A DNA stretch of 56,953 bases from Lachnospiraceae bacterium (GCA_021201665.1 JAJQEO010000017.1:1-56953); one strand, 5' to 3'. Positions 7,389-16,493 are shown, counted from the first letter of the stretch. Translations and numbers: made by a program. The notes: generated from the letters alone by a model not told the origin.

Positions 7389-7970
7389 TCACAGGAACAG
7401 CCGTATTCCGCAGATCCAGAGGATGATTCCCATTGCGATGCGGAAGGGTTTGTCATATTTTGTGGTTAGTTTGCTCAGCAGTTTTCCGAACAGTGCCCAT
7501 ATACAGAAACAGGCTAAGCCAATCAGGGCAAAAGCTGCCCCGTGAAGAACCAGGTCTCCGGGGTTCTGTGTGTATGGAAGCACGTAGCAGGTGTAGCGTG
7601 TGACTCCGCAGAGAATGACCTTTGCGTTCACAAACTGCAGCACGAAGCCGCGGAAGAAGGAAGCTTTTTCGCCTTCGGATGTTCCGCTTTTGGTTAAAAT
7701 GATATGCAGGCCCAGATACAGGATATACGCGGCACCCAGGTATTTCATGACTCCGGTGATTTCAGGCAGGTATTGCTCCAGCTGATAGCACGCAAAGGCA
7801 CAGATCAGCATGACACTGAAAAAGCCGGCGGTCATGCCCAGAATAGTCCGACTTCCTTTCTTCCATCCGCTGTGGCTGACGGAATAAAAAGACATCAGAT
7901 TATTGGGGCCGGGTGTGATGGTAGTCACCAGAGAGTAGGGTAGATAAGATAAAAAAATTGTCCAGAACAC
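7389..7970 (-). CDS. LysE/RhtB-type amino-acid exporter
   Basis: 193 residues with about six hydrophobic segments and the family motif TITPGPNNLMSFYSV near residues 17-31. Members export amino acids or related small molecules across the cytoplasmic membrane. The start is GTG at 7970 behind AAAGGAGGCGATC at proper spacing. A LysR gene in the same orientation lies immediately upstream, the classic arrangement for exporter control, and an amino-acid decarboxylase runs rightward from the other side of that regulator. Its last base nearly meets the nitroreductase stop. Confidence 0.88.
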   Translation of the reverse strand: MFWTIFLSYLPYSLVTTITPGPNNLMSFYSVSHSGWKKGSRTILGMTAGFFSVMLICAFACYQLEQYLPEITGVMKYLGAAYILYLGLHIILTKSGTSEGEKASFFRGFVLQFVNAKVILCGVTRYTCYVLPYTQNPGDLVLHGAAFALIGLACFCIWALFGKLLSKLTTKYDKPFRIAMGIILWICGIRLFL

Positions 7971-8108
7971 TTGCGATCGCCTCCTTTTACTTTTATAATA
8001 CAGGCAATGAATCCTTTTGTAAAATTGAAAGAAATGAAGCTGATGTTCATAATTTCTGAACTATTCGCAACTGGTTCGTACTTTTACAGTTGCGAGAAAT
8101 TTTTTCTT

Positions 8109-8978
8109 TCACGGCAGCTCGTCCCTGTGCTCCTGCAGATATTCAATAAAGCGTTTACTCGCGATGGGCAGACTGTCCGGATCCTTGCAGGCTACCGCAA
8201 GCGAGCGGTATACGGGCGGATCGATCGGCAGACATACGATATCATAGTTGGTACGCCTGAGCACCAGCTCTGCCAGGATACTGACGCCCAGTCCTGCCTC
8301 TACCATGGTCATAATCGCGTAATCATCATGGATCGTGTATTTGATATCCGGCTCCAGATTCGCATCGTGAAACGCGTTTAGCGCTTCGCTGTAATGTCCC
8401 TCCTCCAACAGAATAAAAGGTCTCTGGGTCAGCTCCTGGATCGGGATGCTGGCCTTTTGCGCGGATGGATGATTTTTCGGCAGAACGGCCAGCATCTCTC
8501 CGTCCTTAATCGGAATTGTATGCAGGCCCGTCACAGCGCCCGGGTTGACAAAGCCGAAGTCGATGGCTCCCGTGTTGATCCATTCCGGGATCAGCGTATA
8601 GTCCCCCTGATGAAACAAAAACTGCACATGAGGATAAATTTTCTGGAATCCTTTGATGAGATCGGGCATCCAATGGCAGGTGATGCTCGATATGGTCCCC
8701 ACCCGGATGATTCCGGTTTCCAGGCCTTTGATTTCATTCGCCTTTTCCAGCATGGCGTTATACTGATAAATGCTGCGCTCAATAAACGGATATAATTCTG
8801 CACCTTCCAGAGTCAGGCGGACGCCCGTCCGGGAACGGGTCAGAAGCCGGATCGCCAGATCCTCCTCCAGAGATGCGATCATCTGGCTGACAGAAGACTG
8901 CGTATAGCCAAGGGCTTCCGCGGCTTTCGTAAAGCTTCCCAGCTCTACAATTTTCTGCAATGCTAAGTAGCGGTTCAT
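8109..8978 (-). CDS. LysR-family transcriptional regulator
   Basis: 289 residues. The N-terminal winged helix-turn-helix reads YLALQKIVELGSFTKAAEAL and SSVSQMIASLEEDL, followed by a periplasmic-binding-like effector domain. ATG 8978 is preferred over a TTG two codons earlier, with AAAAGGTGA upstream. It is divergent from the PLP decarboxylase at 9228 and upstream of the LysE exporter on its own strand, so it probably controls one or both. The effector cannot be read from sequence. Confidence 0.92.
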   Translation of the reverse strand: MNRYLALQKIVELGSFTKAAEALGYTQSSVSQMIASLEEDLAIRLLTRSRTGVRLTLEGAELYPFIERSIYQYNAMLEKANEIKGLETGIIRVGTISSITCHWMPDLIKGFQKIYPHVQFLFHQGDYTLIPEWINTGAIDFGFVNPGAVTGLHTIPIKDGEMLAVLPKNHPSAQKASIPIQELTQRPFILLEEGHYSEALNAFHDANLEPDIKYTIHDDYAIMTMVEAGLGVSILAELVLRRTNYDIVCLPIDPPVYRSLAVACKDPDSLPIASKRFIEYLQEHRDELP

Positions 8979-9227
8979 CGACAAATCACCTTTTCTAATA
9001 GTTATATTAAAAACATTCGTTTTACTTATTATATCCCATGCGTTACAATATAGTCAACCCTTGAAAAGCAGATTGAAAAACAGATTGAAAAACAGAAAGG
9101 AAGGAAAGCGTACATCCTGTGCGAAAGGAAGGCAGTTTTTTGAAGAAGTGGGAAAATATTCCTACGCTGCTGACAGGGTCGATGTGTGTAAAAGATGGTA
9201 TTTGAATGACATAGGAGGGATTTGAGA

Positions 9228-10691
9228 ATGGACGCAAAAGATAATTCGCTGCTGATCAGTGCGTATTCGGCAGACACGTTCCGGGCGGACGCCCCGAAAA
9301 TCATGGAATTAATCGGGAACGAACTGGAGCGCCTGCAGACGGAGGACAGCCAGAAGACCATTGAGCGCAGAACACCGCAGGAGCAGCTCTCTTTCTGGCA
9401 GGAGGACTTCGATGCGGATGCTCCCTGCAGCCTGAAGGCGCTTGCGGAAACAATCATGGAGCGCTCGATTCATTTCCATAACAAAGGATACATGGGACAT
9501 CAGGTAGCAGTCACTTTGCCCGTGACGGCTCTGACCAGCGCGTTGATCGGCTACATGGACAATTGTACCACCGTCTATGAACTGGGAATGACCGGAAACG
9601 CGATGGAGAAGGTGGTCATCTCTCATCTGGCTGAAAAATACGGATACAGCAAAGGGGCGACCGGATTTGTGACATCCGGCGGCTCCATGGGAAATCTGAC
9701 CGCACTTGTCACCGCCAGAACCTCGTCCGGCGTCCTTGAGCAGGACTATCCGAAGCTGGCGGTCATGGTTTCGGAGGAAGCGCATTACAGCGTGGAGCGT
9801 GCGGCGAAGATTATGGGAATCCAAAGCGACCATATCATAAAGGTGCCCGCCGGGGATGATTTTGCGATGCGGACTGACCTGCTGGAGGGCTGTTATGATG
9901 AAGCTGTGAAGGCAGGGAAAATCGTGTTCTGTGTAGTTGGCTGTGCCTGCACGACATCGGTCGGGGCGCATGATGATCTGGAGGCGATTGCCGAATTTGC
10001 AACGAGGCATAACATCTGGTTCCATGTGGACGGCGCACATGGCGGCGCGGCGATTTTTTCGGATAAATATCGCTATCTGCTTAAGGGGATTGAGCATTCC
10101 GATTCCCTGATCGTAGACTTCCATAAGATGATGATGACGCCGCCGCTTTCCACGGCAGTGATCTATAATGCCGGACACCGCAAGATCAATGAATTTTCCC
10201 CGAAAGCCGCCTATCTGTGGCAGGATCAGCTTTCCGAGGAATGGTGGAATTCGGCAAAACATACACTGGAATGCACAAAACCGTTGACAGTGATCCATAC
10301 TTATGCGATTATGCGGTTGTACGGAGATGAAATCTATCGTCAGAATGTAGATACTCTCTATGACCTGGGGAAAGAGTTTGCCGGGATGATCCGAGGGCAG
10401 AGCGACATGGAGCTGGCTCTCTGGCCGAACAGCAATATTGTGTGTTTCCGGTTTGTGCCGGATTGCGGTGATATCAATGAAATAAACAAAAGAATTGCGG
10501 AAGAACTTTTGAAGGACGGTACCTTTTACACGGTCAGCACGGTGATACGGGGGCAGTTTTATATTCGCGTTACGCTTATGAACCCGCTGACTGGGATGGA
10601 AGAATTAACAAGGCTGCTGCAGAAAATCAGGGAAGCGGCAGATGATATTTGCACAGTAAAGCAGAAAGCAGGATATCGAAAAAGCTGCTGA
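9228..10691 (+). CDS. Group II PLP-dependent amino-acid decarboxylase
   Basis: 487 residues, type-I PLP fold, related to aromatic-amino-acid, glutamate and diaminobutyrate decarboxylases. Visible features: TSGGSMGNLTAL (phosphate loop), HVDGAHGGAA (Asp that binds the pyridine nitrogen) and DFHKMMMTP, where K300 should form the Schiff base. The substrate is not obvious. ATG 9228 follows AGGAGGGA at seven bases and is chosen over the TTG at 9222. The divergent LysR, the LysE exporter and the downstream PhzF gene suggest an amine-producing and exporting unit, which is inference. Confidence 0.88.
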   Translation: MDAKDNSLLISAYSADTFRADAPKIMELIGNELERLQTEDSQKTIERRTPQEQLSFWQEDFDADAPCSLKALAETIMERSIHFHNKGYMGHQVAVTLPVTALTSALIGYMDNCTTVYELGMTGNAMEKVVISHLAEKYGYSKGATGFVTSGGSMGNLTALVTARTSSGVLEQDYPKLAVMVSEEAHYSVERAAKIMGIQSDHIIKVPAGDDFAMRTDLLEGCYDEAVKAGKIVFCVVGCACTTSVGAHDDLEAIAEFATRHNIWFHVDGAHGGAAIFSDKYRYLLKGIEHSDSLIVDFHKMMMTPPLSTAVIYNAGHRKINEFSPKAAYLWQDQLSEEWWNSAKHTLECTKPLTVIHTYAIMRLYGDEIYRQNVDTLYDLGKEFAGMIRGQSDMELALWPNSNIVCFRFVPDCGDINEINKRIAEELLKDGTFYTVSTVIRGQFYIRVTLMNPLTGMEELTRLLQKIREAADDICTVKQKAGYRKSC

Positions 10692-10741
10692 AGCTTTTAT
10701 GAGCAGATTTCCTTTTGATAAAGAAATGGAGAAAATAGACG

Positions 10742-11521
10742 ATGAAACAGTATATTGTAGATGCATTTACCGATCAGATATTCCATGGAAATCCCGCGGC
10801 GGTCTGCGTTATGGATACATGGCCCGAAGAGGAAACGATGATTCAGATTACCTGCGAGAACAACCTTTCGGAAACCGCTTTTGCGGTTCCGGAAGGGGAT
10901 GGCTATCGCCTGCGCTGGTTTACTCCGGGAGGCGAAATCGACCTGTGCGGGCACGCAACGCTCGGAACCGCGTATGTGATCCTGACATACCTGAAACCGG
11001 AGTGGAGCGAAGTGACATTTTATACCATGAGCGGGGCTCTGCACGTTGTCAGAAAAGGTGAATTGTTTGAGATGGATTTCCCAGCTTATGAACTGAGACC
11101 GGTTGCTGTCACACCTGCCATGACGGAGGCATTAGGAGCGAAACCGGAAGAAGCATATATGGGACGAGATCTTCTGTGCGTGTTTGAGGAAGAGGAGACA
11201 GTGCGTAATCTGGCACCGGATCTGGAGAAGGTGAAAGAGCTGGATGGCCTGCTGCTGCAGGTGACAGCCAGAAGTACAAATCCTTCCTGTGACTGTGTCT
11301 CCCGCTCCTTCGCGCCGAAGCTGAATGTCGCGGAGGATCCCGTCTGCGGCTCCGGCCATTGCCACATTATTCCCTACTGGGCAGCAAAGATGGGGAAAGA
11401 TTCTCTGATTGCGTATCAGGCATCGCGGCGCGGGGGAACATTGTATTGTAAAATGGATGGCAGCCGTATCCAGATAAGCGGGAAGGTAGTGTTGTATTCG
11501 GTTTCCGAAATATGCATTTGA
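10742..11521 (+). CDS. PhzF-family isomerase/epimerase-like protein
   Basis: 259 residues with the PhzF signature: VDAFTDQIFHGNPAAVCV at the N-terminus, NNLSETAFAV with the proposed catalytic glutamate, GGEIDLCGHATLG and EDPVCGSGHCHI. The family catalyses isomerisations of diene or amino-acid-like substrates, and most members have unknown substrates. It starts 50 bases after the decarboxylase and is probably co-transcribed. Its stop TGA is the first part of repeat R2, so the repeat abuts or forms its 3' end. Confidence 0.9.
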   Translation: MKQYIVDAFTDQIFHGNPAAVCVMDTWPEEETMIQITCENNLSETAFAVPEGDGYRLRWFTPGGEIDLCGHATLGTAYVILTYLKPEWSEVTFYTMSGALHVVRKGELFEMDFPAYELRPVAVTPAMTEALGAKPEEAYMGRDLLCVFEEEETVRNLAPDLEKVKELDGLLLQVTARSTNPSCDCVSRSFAPKLNVAEDPVCGSGHCHIIPYWAAKMGKDSLIAYQASRRGGTLYCKMDGSRIQISGKVVLYSVSEICI

Positions 11522-11655
11522 CTATTTTGTAAATCTGTACTAAACTTTCCAATGACAAAGGCGTCATAGATACTTTCAGAGTATTTTACGGCGCCTTTTG
11601 CATGATGGGTTTTTTTCCATCAGGCAGGATAGAATGTATATGCATATGGGTATGC
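11518..11655 (+). repeat. Dispersed repeat R2, copy A (terminator element)
   Basis: About 135 bp nearly the same as 47448-47585: TTGACTATTTTGTAAATC, then CTAAACTTTCCAATGACAAA, then a large hairpin and TTTT, then GATGGG..CCATC, ending near TATATGCATATGGGT. The hairpin tip is ATACT-TTCAG-AGTAT here and ATACC-TGCC-TGGTAT in the other copy, a paired change. It probably terminates the decarboxylase/PhzF transcript. Confidence 0.85.
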
Positions 11656-11683
11656 GATCTATGAACACGAATATGATGATCTG

Positions 11684-11920
11684 ATGGACGCATTTGACCA
11701 GATTCTGCAGAACGCCGATGCCGCAAGCGACGCCATTAATTCAGACCAGGAAAACTGGATGAGCTGTGATTATTTGCCGGTTGTCGCAGAGGAGGCTTTC
11801 AGGGCGATACTCGATGGGGATGATGAGATATACAAGCTCAAGGCAGGACGCAGTATCTGCCAGCGCGAAGAGGTGTGCGGATGTGATGGTGAGGGAGATT
11901 TGTCGCTGGAAGAACGGTAG
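11684..11920 (+). CDS. Unidentified small acidic protein or fragment
   Basis: 78 codons from an ATG (MDAFDQILQNADAASDAIN...). The frame is open further upstream (YAIYEHEYDDL) into the end of repeat R2, and no Shine-Dalgarno precedes the ATG. The second half (QREEVCGCDGEGDLSLEER) looks unlike the first and may be read-through after a frameshift. No family recognised. It may be a remnant rather than a gene. Confidence 0.3.
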   Translation: MDAFDQILQNADAASDAINSDQENWMSCDYLPVVAEEAFRAILDGDDEIYKLKAGRSICQREEVCGCDGEGDLSLEER

Positions 11921-11992
11921 AACGTATGGTAAAACTGATAATTAAGCAGTTTGCAAATTCTTGGAAGTGTGAGAAACTGAAAGGAGAACATC

Positions 11993-12862
11993 ATGCATCA
12001 GTTTTTTTCGAGTAAAAAAATATCGGAACATCTGTATATTATTTATGAAAGCTACTGTGATACGAGCAGTCTTACACTGGGGCTTGCGGTCGGGGAAAAA
12101 TACGCGGCCCTCATTGACAGCGGGCTGGGTGCTGTAGACGGCCTGCGCAGCTATGTGGAAACGCTTACAGATAAACCGGTTCTATGCCTTGTTACGCATG
12201 GACATCCGGATCATGCCGGCGGTGCCGTACAATTTGATCGTATATACATGAATGCCCTTGATGGGCCGGAACTGAAGTGGGGCCTGACAAAGGAGAGAAG
12301 GCTGGGAGATCTTGTTGATTTTTCAGATAATGACCAGGAAGTGCTGGATTACGCGAAAAAACATTGTGTTGACTGCACGGATTTTCATTATGAGAATATG
12401 GAAGACGGAATGAAATATGATCTTGGAGGCGTAACACTGGAGGTTCTTGCCATGCCTGGACATACGCTTGGTTCTGTTGCAATCCTCAACCGTGCGGAGC
12501 ATTATATTTTTACCGGGGACGCGGTCAGTGAGACACTTATGCTGACCGGATATGAACGTGAAAGGATTGAATCAAGCCGCAGAGCTCTGTCAGGGATGGT
12601 ATCCATATGTTCGGAAATGGGAAATCCTGTAATCTGGGCAGCTCACTATGCAGAACCGGTTCCACTTCAGCTGGCTGTCGATCTGCGGGATGCCTGTAGT
12701 GATATTTTAAATGGGGATGTGGCAAACGACACCAGAACCCATTTTAAATTTGCAGAGATCAATGACCCGGATATCGTTCTCTATAAACATATAAAAAACA
12801 GTGTTGCGGTAACGTATAACGAAGTCGTAGTCAGAAAGGGGACTCCACTGTCTATTGATTGA
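11993..12862 (+). CDS. MBL-fold metallo-hydrolase
   Basis: 289 residues with the metallo-beta-lactamase zinc motif HGHPDH at 69-74, a later metal histidine in AMPGHTLGS and the bridging aspartate in FTGDAVS. The family covers many hydrolases and the substrate cannot be told. ATG 11993 follows GAAAGGAGAAC. It stands alone, with a short non-coding stretch and a strong palindrome after it. Confidence 0.88.
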   Translation: MHQFFSSKKISEHLYIIYESYCDTSSLTLGLAVGEKYAALIDSGLGAVDGLRSYVETLTDKPVLCLVTHGHPDHAGGAVQFDRIYMNALDGPELKWGLTKERRLGDLVDFSDNDQEVLDYAKKHCVDCTDFHYENMEDGMKYDLGGVTLEVLAMPGHTLGSVAILNRAEHYIFTGDAVSETLMLTGYERERIESSRRALSGMVSICSEMGNPVIWAAHYAEPVPLQLAVDLRDACSDILNGDVANDTRTHFKFAEINDPDIVLYKHIKNSVAVTYNEVVVRKGTPLSID

Positions 12863-13007
12863 CGAAAGGGTACACCGATCCTATAATAATTGATACGGTG
12901 AGAGCAGTGAGACCGCAGAAAGGAGCACAAAACTATGAGCAATGTAAATAGTTCTTGATGGTGAATAAAATAGTAAGAGCGAGAGAAAAGAGAACAGACA
13001 TTATAAG

Positions 13008-13040
13008 CGAGTAGGAGTTCGGCTAGCCGCCTCCTACTCG
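13008..13040. terminator. Bidirectional hairpin between convergent genes
   Basis: CGAGTAGGAG (13008-13017) pairs perfectly with CTCCTACTCG (13031-13040), and the loop contains the palindrome CGGCTAGCCG. It separates the MBL hydrolase (plus) from the small gene at 13048 (minus). No U-tract is present, so termination strength is uncertain. The 140 bases before it hold no convincing gene. Confidence 0.6.
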
Positions 13041-13047
13041 ATTGGAA

Positions 13048-13287
13048 TCAGTTGAGATAATCGCCTACAGGACTGTTATTATACTGCTTGATAACCTTGA
13101 CCATGATGGAGCCATCCGGCTGTTCGGATTCATCTACGATTTTATATTGTGTACGATTCCTTTCAAGCGTTCGCTTATACTGTGCTACTTCCTCCTGAAC
13201 CATCTTTACTGCATAATCATGTCCCAAATCTTCTTTGAGCATAAAATGCAGTGTCTGACAGATACAGGCCGCTTTCACTCTTTTCAT
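13048..13287 (-). CDS. Conserved small protein, mobile-element type
   Basis: 79 residues: MKRVKAACICQTLHFML, EEVAQYKRTLERNRTQYKIV and a C-terminal half with IMVKVIKQYN. The start is well supported by AAGGAGG upstream on the minus strand. Similar short proteins sit in Clostridia conjugative elements, often near sigma or HTH genes, and a sigma-factor fragment lies just upstream on the same strand. No function is known to me. Confidence 0.6.
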   Translation of the reverse strand: MKRVKAACICQTLHFMLKEDLGHDYAVKMVQEEVAQYKRTLERNRTQYKIVDESEQPDGSIMVKVIKQYNNSPVGDYLN

Positions 13288-13464
13288 TCCTGCACACCTC
13301 CTTGTCTGGCAAAAGCCTGTCTACCTATTACGGCAAAAACCCGAATAGAGATATACAAGTATCAAAATTACATAAAAAGCTGTAAAATGCGTACTTGAAT
13401 ATAAAAGAATCATATCATTTTTTTTCGAAAAAAGTCAAAGCACCAAATGAAATTTTCTTCGGGT

Positions 13465-13572
13465 TCACAAGAAATCTGCAAGCTGTGACCGCCGCGAAGG
13501 AAGCCGCAGCTTCCGCAGTGCCTTTGCTTCGATCTGCCGGATGCGTTCCCTTGTAACATGGTACAGTTGCGT
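13465..13572 (-). pseudogene. Sigma-70 factor, region 4 fragment
   Basis: The minus strand reads [20 protein letters not shown], then [12 protein letters not shown] and a stop: the -35-binding helix-turn-helix and C-terminus of an RpoD-like sigma factor. There is no start and the frame is closed just upstream. Only the last 36 codons survive. Confidence 0.85.
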
Positions 13573-13676
13573 GACTGCTTATTGCACATTGTCCTTTATT
13601 TGTCTGTGGAAGAACCGGAAAATTTGTGGTAGGATTGCATCACGCAAGAATTAGAGCATAATAAATTAGATATACC

Positions 13677-14003
13677 TCGCTGCATGATGAATGGAAGTAT
13701 GTAGCGGAGAACAACCTTCACTATCACTATAAGCTGATGGAGAAGTACGTGGATAAGCTTGCTATGGAGCGGATTGGTTTCTCTTCGGACGAATATTCCG
13801 GTGTGCAGGCAATGCAGGACTGCAAAACGCCGGTGCTGTTTATCCATGGGACAGATGATACCTTTGTGCCGATTGAAATGACTTATGAGAATTACAAGGC
13901 CTGCGCCGCTCCTAAGCGGCTGCTTGTCGTACCGGGTGCCAGACACTGCCAAAGTCATCTGGTAGAGCCGGAACGCTATGAAGAAGAACTGCTGCGGTTC
14001 TGA
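13677..14003 (+). pseudogene. Alpha/beta-hydrolase, C-terminal fragment
   Basis: Reads YKLMEKYVDKLAMERIGFSS, then TPVLFIHGTDDTFVPIEM and GARHCQSHLVEPE. These are the lid and the strands carrying the catalytic aspartate (GTDD) and histidine (ARHCQS). The N-terminal half with the nucleophile serine is absent and there is no convincing start. It is probably the leftover of a BAAT/prolyl-oligopeptidase-like hydrolase. Confidence 0.8.
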
Positions 14004-14032
14004 CAGAAATTTGACAAGGTGGATGCTGATTG

Positions 14033-14740
14033 ATGAAAAAGGGAAAAACCGAAATTCTGAAGGAATGGGTTGCAGGACATAAATACAGCTATGCCATGCT
14101 GTATCTGGTTTTCTATCTGGTGGCGTTCTTCGTACTTGATTTTACGATGGAGCCAAAATACATTCTGCACTGCTCACTGGACGACCAGATTCCGTTCTGC
14201 GAGTATTTTGTTATATTTTATTTTGCGTGGTATCCGGCCTTCTTCCTGTCGCTTGTATGGTATATGCTGCGCGATAAAAGGGATTTTCAACAGCTTTGGT
14301 TTATCATGTTCAATGGGATTACGTTCTGCCTGATCTGCTATGTGCTGTTTCCCAATGGGCTAAATCTCCGGGAAGAAGTACCGAACAGGAATATTTTCTG
14401 TGTGCTGGTGAATCTGGTGCGCGGAGTGGATGCTGCGGTCAATGTATGTCCGTCGATTCATGTGTCTTCGTCCGTTTCCATTGCGTTGGTGACTGCGAAG
14501 TCAAAGCTGTTTCAGGAGCGTAAAGGCTGCAGGGCAGTTATCATACTGCTGATGATTCTGATCAGCATTTCTACGCTGTTTGTGAAGCAGCATTCGGTCA
14601 TAGATGTGGTATGCGGCGCGGCGGTAGCTGATGTGATCCATATTGCTGTCTGTCAGAATGTTATTCAATGCTCGCACCTCCTCCTTTGGAAGCCGCGAAA
14701 GCTCTATGATATTTGTCTGCGATATACGGAGCCTGCCTGA
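14033..14740 (+). CDS. PAP2-superfamily membrane phosphatase-like protein, C-terminus replaced
   Basis: 235 residues, mostly membrane segments. The PAP2 motifs are present: CPSIHVSSSVSIALV near residues 140-154 and KQHSVIDVVCG near residues 185-195, as in inositol-phosphorylceramide-synthase-like phosphatases acting on membrane lipids. After about residue 203 the sequence stops looking like the family. There the plus strand is the antisense of a mobile-element gene fragment (14645-14842), so the last helix has been lost by a rearrangement. It may still fold, but activity is doubtful. Confidence 0.7.
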   Translation: MKKGKTEILKEWVAGHKYSYAMLYLVFYLVAFFVLDFTMEPKYILHCSLDDQIPFCEYFVIFYFAWYPAFFLSLVWYMLRDKRDFQQLWFIMFNGITFCLICYVLFPNGLNLREEVPNRNIFCVLVNLVRGVDAAVNVCPSIHVSSSVSIALVTAKSKLFQERKGCRAVIILLMILISISTLFVKQHSVIDVVCGAAVADVIHIAVCQNVIQCSHLLLWKPRKLYDICLRYTEPA

Positions 14741-14842
14741 GAGTATTTTTTCCGCAATGTTCTTATTCTTGGTAGCGATATTATAAAGGGCGCTTGTGAA
14801 AATCCCGTATTTATAGATTGTGCCGCTGACCAGGTAGACCTC
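14645..14842 (-). pseudogene. Mobile-element gene fragment (unknown family)
   Basis: The minus strand reads IYKYGIFTSALYNIATKNKN, then IAEKILSGRLRISQTNIIEL and SRLPKEEVRALNNILTD. Phrases of this kind occur in helical DNA-related proteins on Clostridia conjugative elements. A stop lies just upstream and the 3' end runs into the PAP2 gene. A neighbouring minus-strand frame (about 14850-14945, RPKIEGQTNEDTK) may be another piece of the same gene. Confidence 0.4.
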
Positions 14843-14969
14843 CTAGGCTTGGTGTCCTCGTTCGTCTGGCCCTCAATCTTCGGACGGGAAGCGGAGCAAT
14901 TATACAGAACATTGCAGATATCATTTACCTGTACGTTATGATGATTCTCGTTGTGAAAAAAAGCCTGGG

Positions 14970-15242
14970 AAGCGGATCTGCTGGAAGTGCGGTACCGAGT
15001 TTGCAAGGAAGCTGAGGGTGTGCCCGGCGTGCGGGGAAGTTTACAGTGAAGCAGACATGGAGAAAGAATTTTCCGCAGTGATAGCAAGCGAAAATGAGAA
15101 AGAGACCGAAAAAAGCCCGGAGCAGATCAATAGGGATTACGAACGGATTGAGGAAATGAATGTCGAAGCAGCGTTCGCCCTGGATGAATCAGATATTGAC
15201 GAGATCATCCGCGAAAAGCAGTTAAGGGATGACAGTGAGTAA
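14970..15242 (+). CDS. Zinc-ribbon protein, 5'-incomplete
   Basis: Reads ICWKCGTEFARKLRVCPACG: two CxxC pairs forming a zinc ribbon, then an acidic helical tail (NRDYERIEEMNVEAAFALDE) and the ending LRDDSE. The frame is open upstream with no convincing start, so the 5' end may be lost. Its stop codon is the first part of repeat R1 copy B, exactly as for the kinase fragment at 3133-3366. The gene may be the original neighbour of R1 in a mobile element. Confidence 0.5.
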   Translation, partial: KRICWKCGTEFARKLRVCPACGEVYSEADMEKEFSAVIASENEKETEKSPEQINRDYERIEEMNVEAAFALDESDIDEIIREKQLRDDSE

Positions 15243-15385
15243 GAGGAAAAATGTCATATTATCAGCAGGAGCAGTCGGGTGTACTGCTCTTTTTTCAATG
15301 CGCTGAGGAAAGCAAGTTACCGCTTTGGTACTGGAAATATGGATGTTCGTCTTGCCAGTGGTGCGGAGGATTGATATAATGGGAG
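15231..15385 (+). repeat. Dispersed repeat R1, copy B (terminator plus promoter)
   Basis: Near-identical to 3355-3507. The terminator stem is GAGCAGT/ACTGCTC followed by six T, against GGAGCA/TGCTCC in copy A. The promoter is TTGCCA (15352-15357), 17 bp, TATAAT (15375-15380). Downstream it now faces a methyltransferase fragment. Confidence 0.85.
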
Positions 15386-15432
15386 AGCAGCGTTAACAAC
15401 CAGAGCGGGAAATCAGAGTGTGAGGTGACGGT

Positions 15433-15699
15433 ATGGAATTAAAGATACTTGATGATATTTTTACTGTATGTAAGGTTGAATATGCGCTGTTGTTTGACCG
15501 CCCTACATTGCAGCATACTGCGGACGGAGCAGCAGACTGGATCAGAATGTTTATAAAGACACCGTTTATTGGAATGCCTTCTGGGCAAAAGGAAGCGATT
15601 ATAGCTGAGACTGTAGAAAAAATCAGACCGGAGCTTTTTACAAATGACGGATGGATCATTGATTATGTCCGCATTCGTGTGAAAGCACGGAAAAGGTAA
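15433..15699 (+). pseudogene. SAM-dependent methyltransferase, C-terminal fragment
   Basis: After a short leader the protein reads FDRPTLQHTADGAADWIRMF, then IRPELFTNDGWIIDYVRIRV: the C-terminal part of class-I methyltransferases of the trans-aconitate type. The SAM-binding N-terminal half is missing. A new ATG at 15433 and the R1 promoter upstream could still express an 88-residue product, but it cannot be a methyltransferase. Confidence 0.75.
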
Positions 15700-15775
15700 C
15701 GGAAAAAAAGTCTGGCTAATACACGTTATGAAAGTATAATGAAACGGATCAAAAATCGGGATATCAGAGGAGATC

Positions 15776-16420
15776 ATGATTGTCATAAGAAATGAAAAAC
15801 CGAGTGAGCATCGGGAAACGGAAAATGTAATTCGGGAAGCCTTCTGGAATCATTATACACCAGGATGCAATGACCATTACCTCATCCATATCATGCGGGA
15901 CTGCCCCGCGTTTATCCCGGAGCTTGCCCTTGCTGCTGTCGATGGAACCAAAATAGTTGGAAGCGTAATGTCGTTAAAGTCATACATAAAGGGAGATGAT
16001 GGATCAGTATATGATGTCGTGTCTCTTGGTCCGATTGGTGTCCTGCCGGATTCTCAGAGACAGGGAATTGGCGGGAAAATGATTGCAAGGACAAAAGAAA
16101 TCGCGAAGCAGCTGGGATATCGTGCGATTTTGCTTTGCGGCGATCCTGATTACTATACCAGGCAAGGGTTTTCTGCTGCAGAGCTATATGGTATTCGCAA
16201 CAGTGAAAATATGTATGCGGACGCACTTCATGTCTGCGAGCTTTACGAAGATGCGCTTCTTGGAGTCAGCGGGCGGTATTATGAAAATGGTATTTATGAT
16301 GTCGATGCGGCAGAAGTGGAACAATTCGATAAATTGTTTCCGCCCAGGGAAATTGTGAAAGGAACACCAACGCAAAGAAAATACGAGTGGATGGTTCGGA
16401 GCGTGAAGGCACCTTGCTGA
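15776..16420 (+). CDS. GNAT-family N-acetyltransferase
   Basis: 214 residues. The acetyl-CoA-binding motif is clear: LGPIGVLPDSQRQGIGGKMI near residues 83-102, followed by CGDPDYYTRQGF, typical of the YhbS-like branch of predicted acetyltransferases. ATG 15776 follows AGAGGAGATC. It may form a unit with the following kinase-like gene 74 bases downstream. The substrate is unknown. Confidence 0.92.
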   Translation: MIVIRNEKPSEHRETENVIREAFWNHYTPGCNDHYLIHIMRDCPAFIPELALAAVDGTKIVGSVMSLKSYIKGDDGSVYDVVSLGPIGVLPDSQRQGIGGKMIARTKEIAKQLGYRAILLCGDPDYYTRQGFSAAELYGIRNSENMYADALHVCELYEDALLGVSGRYYENGIYDVDAAEVEQFDKLFPPREIVKGTPTQRKYEWMVRSVKAPC

Positions 16421-16493
16421 GAGCCTGAAAAGCCGGATTCTCCTGAATGAGGCTGACCAAAAACGAGATTTACGGAGCAAAAAGGAGTATCGC

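Noticed and set aside
9309..10298. A 329-codon minus-strand frame opposite the PLP decarboxylase.
   Set aside because: The composition is rich in His, Arg and Cys without motifs, and the plus strand encodes all decarboxylase signatures.
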